From the IMG/VR virus record IMGVR_UViG_3300034104_003823, positions 1-58,874 of that record: DNA of 58,874 nucleotides. One strand, written 5' to 3'. Shown here piece by piece: positions 58,862 through 58,874 of this stretch; positions within the stretch are counted from its first letter, which is position 1; each line of letters begins with the position of its first letter. Origin of the DNA: a virus. The notes below the pieces were generated by a model. It was not told the DNA's origin and ran no database searches. It saw nothing but the letters and a program-made list of their open reading frames with translations. Position numbers and translations under genes: made by a program.

Positions 58862-58874
58862 ATTATATTTGTAT

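Noticed and set aside
1-58874. tRNA genes, integrase, attachment sites or insertion sequences
   Set aside because: No cloverleaf-like gap, recombinase motif or inverted-repeat-bounded transposase was seen; intergenic space is too short for most.

Overview
The window is a compact, AT-rich stretch of a large tailed-phage genome of the T4 superfamily (contractile-tailed), infecting a member of the Bacteroidota. The T4-type evidence is a gp17-like terminase, gp20-like portal, gp21-like prohead protease, acidic gp22-like scaffold, gp23-like major capsid protein with a predicted processing site, gp5-like baseplate OB protein and a gp55-like late sigma factor. The Bacteroidota evidence is a secreted CUB/GEVED protein with a type-IX-secretion-like C-terminus, a Bacteroidota-type ribosomal protein bS21, a DUF4494-like protein, a TTTG-N19-TATATTTG promoter, and A-rich leaders without Shine-Dalgarno sites. 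No tRNA, integrase, CRISPR array or insertion sequence was seen, and no gene-free stretch exceeds about 160 bases.

Layout. Bases 1-11634 (minus strand): a partial GT8 glycosyltransferase, a 60-aa protein, two giant paralogous repeat fibres, and a 987-aa virion protein ending in a papain-type protease domain. Bases 11689-14458 (plus): five small genes, including LETM1-like and WYL-like proteins, ended by a hairpin. Bases 14555-26375 (plus): eight glycosyltransferases interleaved with a DnaQ-type exonuclease, a sugar-type O-methyltransferase, dUTPase, PhoH, a HAD-like protein and the gp55-like sigma factor. Bases 26396-34607 (plus): baseplate and virion genes, a Cys-rich modular protein and two small proteins with a capsid-targeting-like N-terminus. 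Bases 34659-36814: small genes on both strands. Bases 36811-53215 (mostly minus): a secreted-protein cassette followed (against transcription) by capsid, scaffold, protease, portal, terminase and accessory head proteins, with one plus-strand bS21 gene between portal and protease. Bases 53291-58847: nucleotidyltransferase, KTSC protein, a UVR-motif protein divergent from a ClpC-like unfoldase, an M20-type peptidase and an unknown protein.

How it fits together. The sigma factor probably directs late transcription. An ATATTTAT element, often TATATTTAT, lies close upstream of about eighteen genes or operons, most of them virion genes, with no visible -33 element. The capsid protein has an I-N-E|A junction suited to the gp21-like protease. 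Several other proteins carry a short basic N-terminal helix ending in [L/I]-x-E, which suggests protease-trimmed cargo packaged in the head. The glycosyltransferases, methyltransferase and Thr/Pro-rich or repeat-rich virion proteins suggest a glycosylated virion or modified DNA. bS21, the ClpC/UVR pair and the secreted protein are host-like functions that may change translation, proteostasis and the cell surface. All functional statements are from reading the sequence and recall of families; no database search was run.
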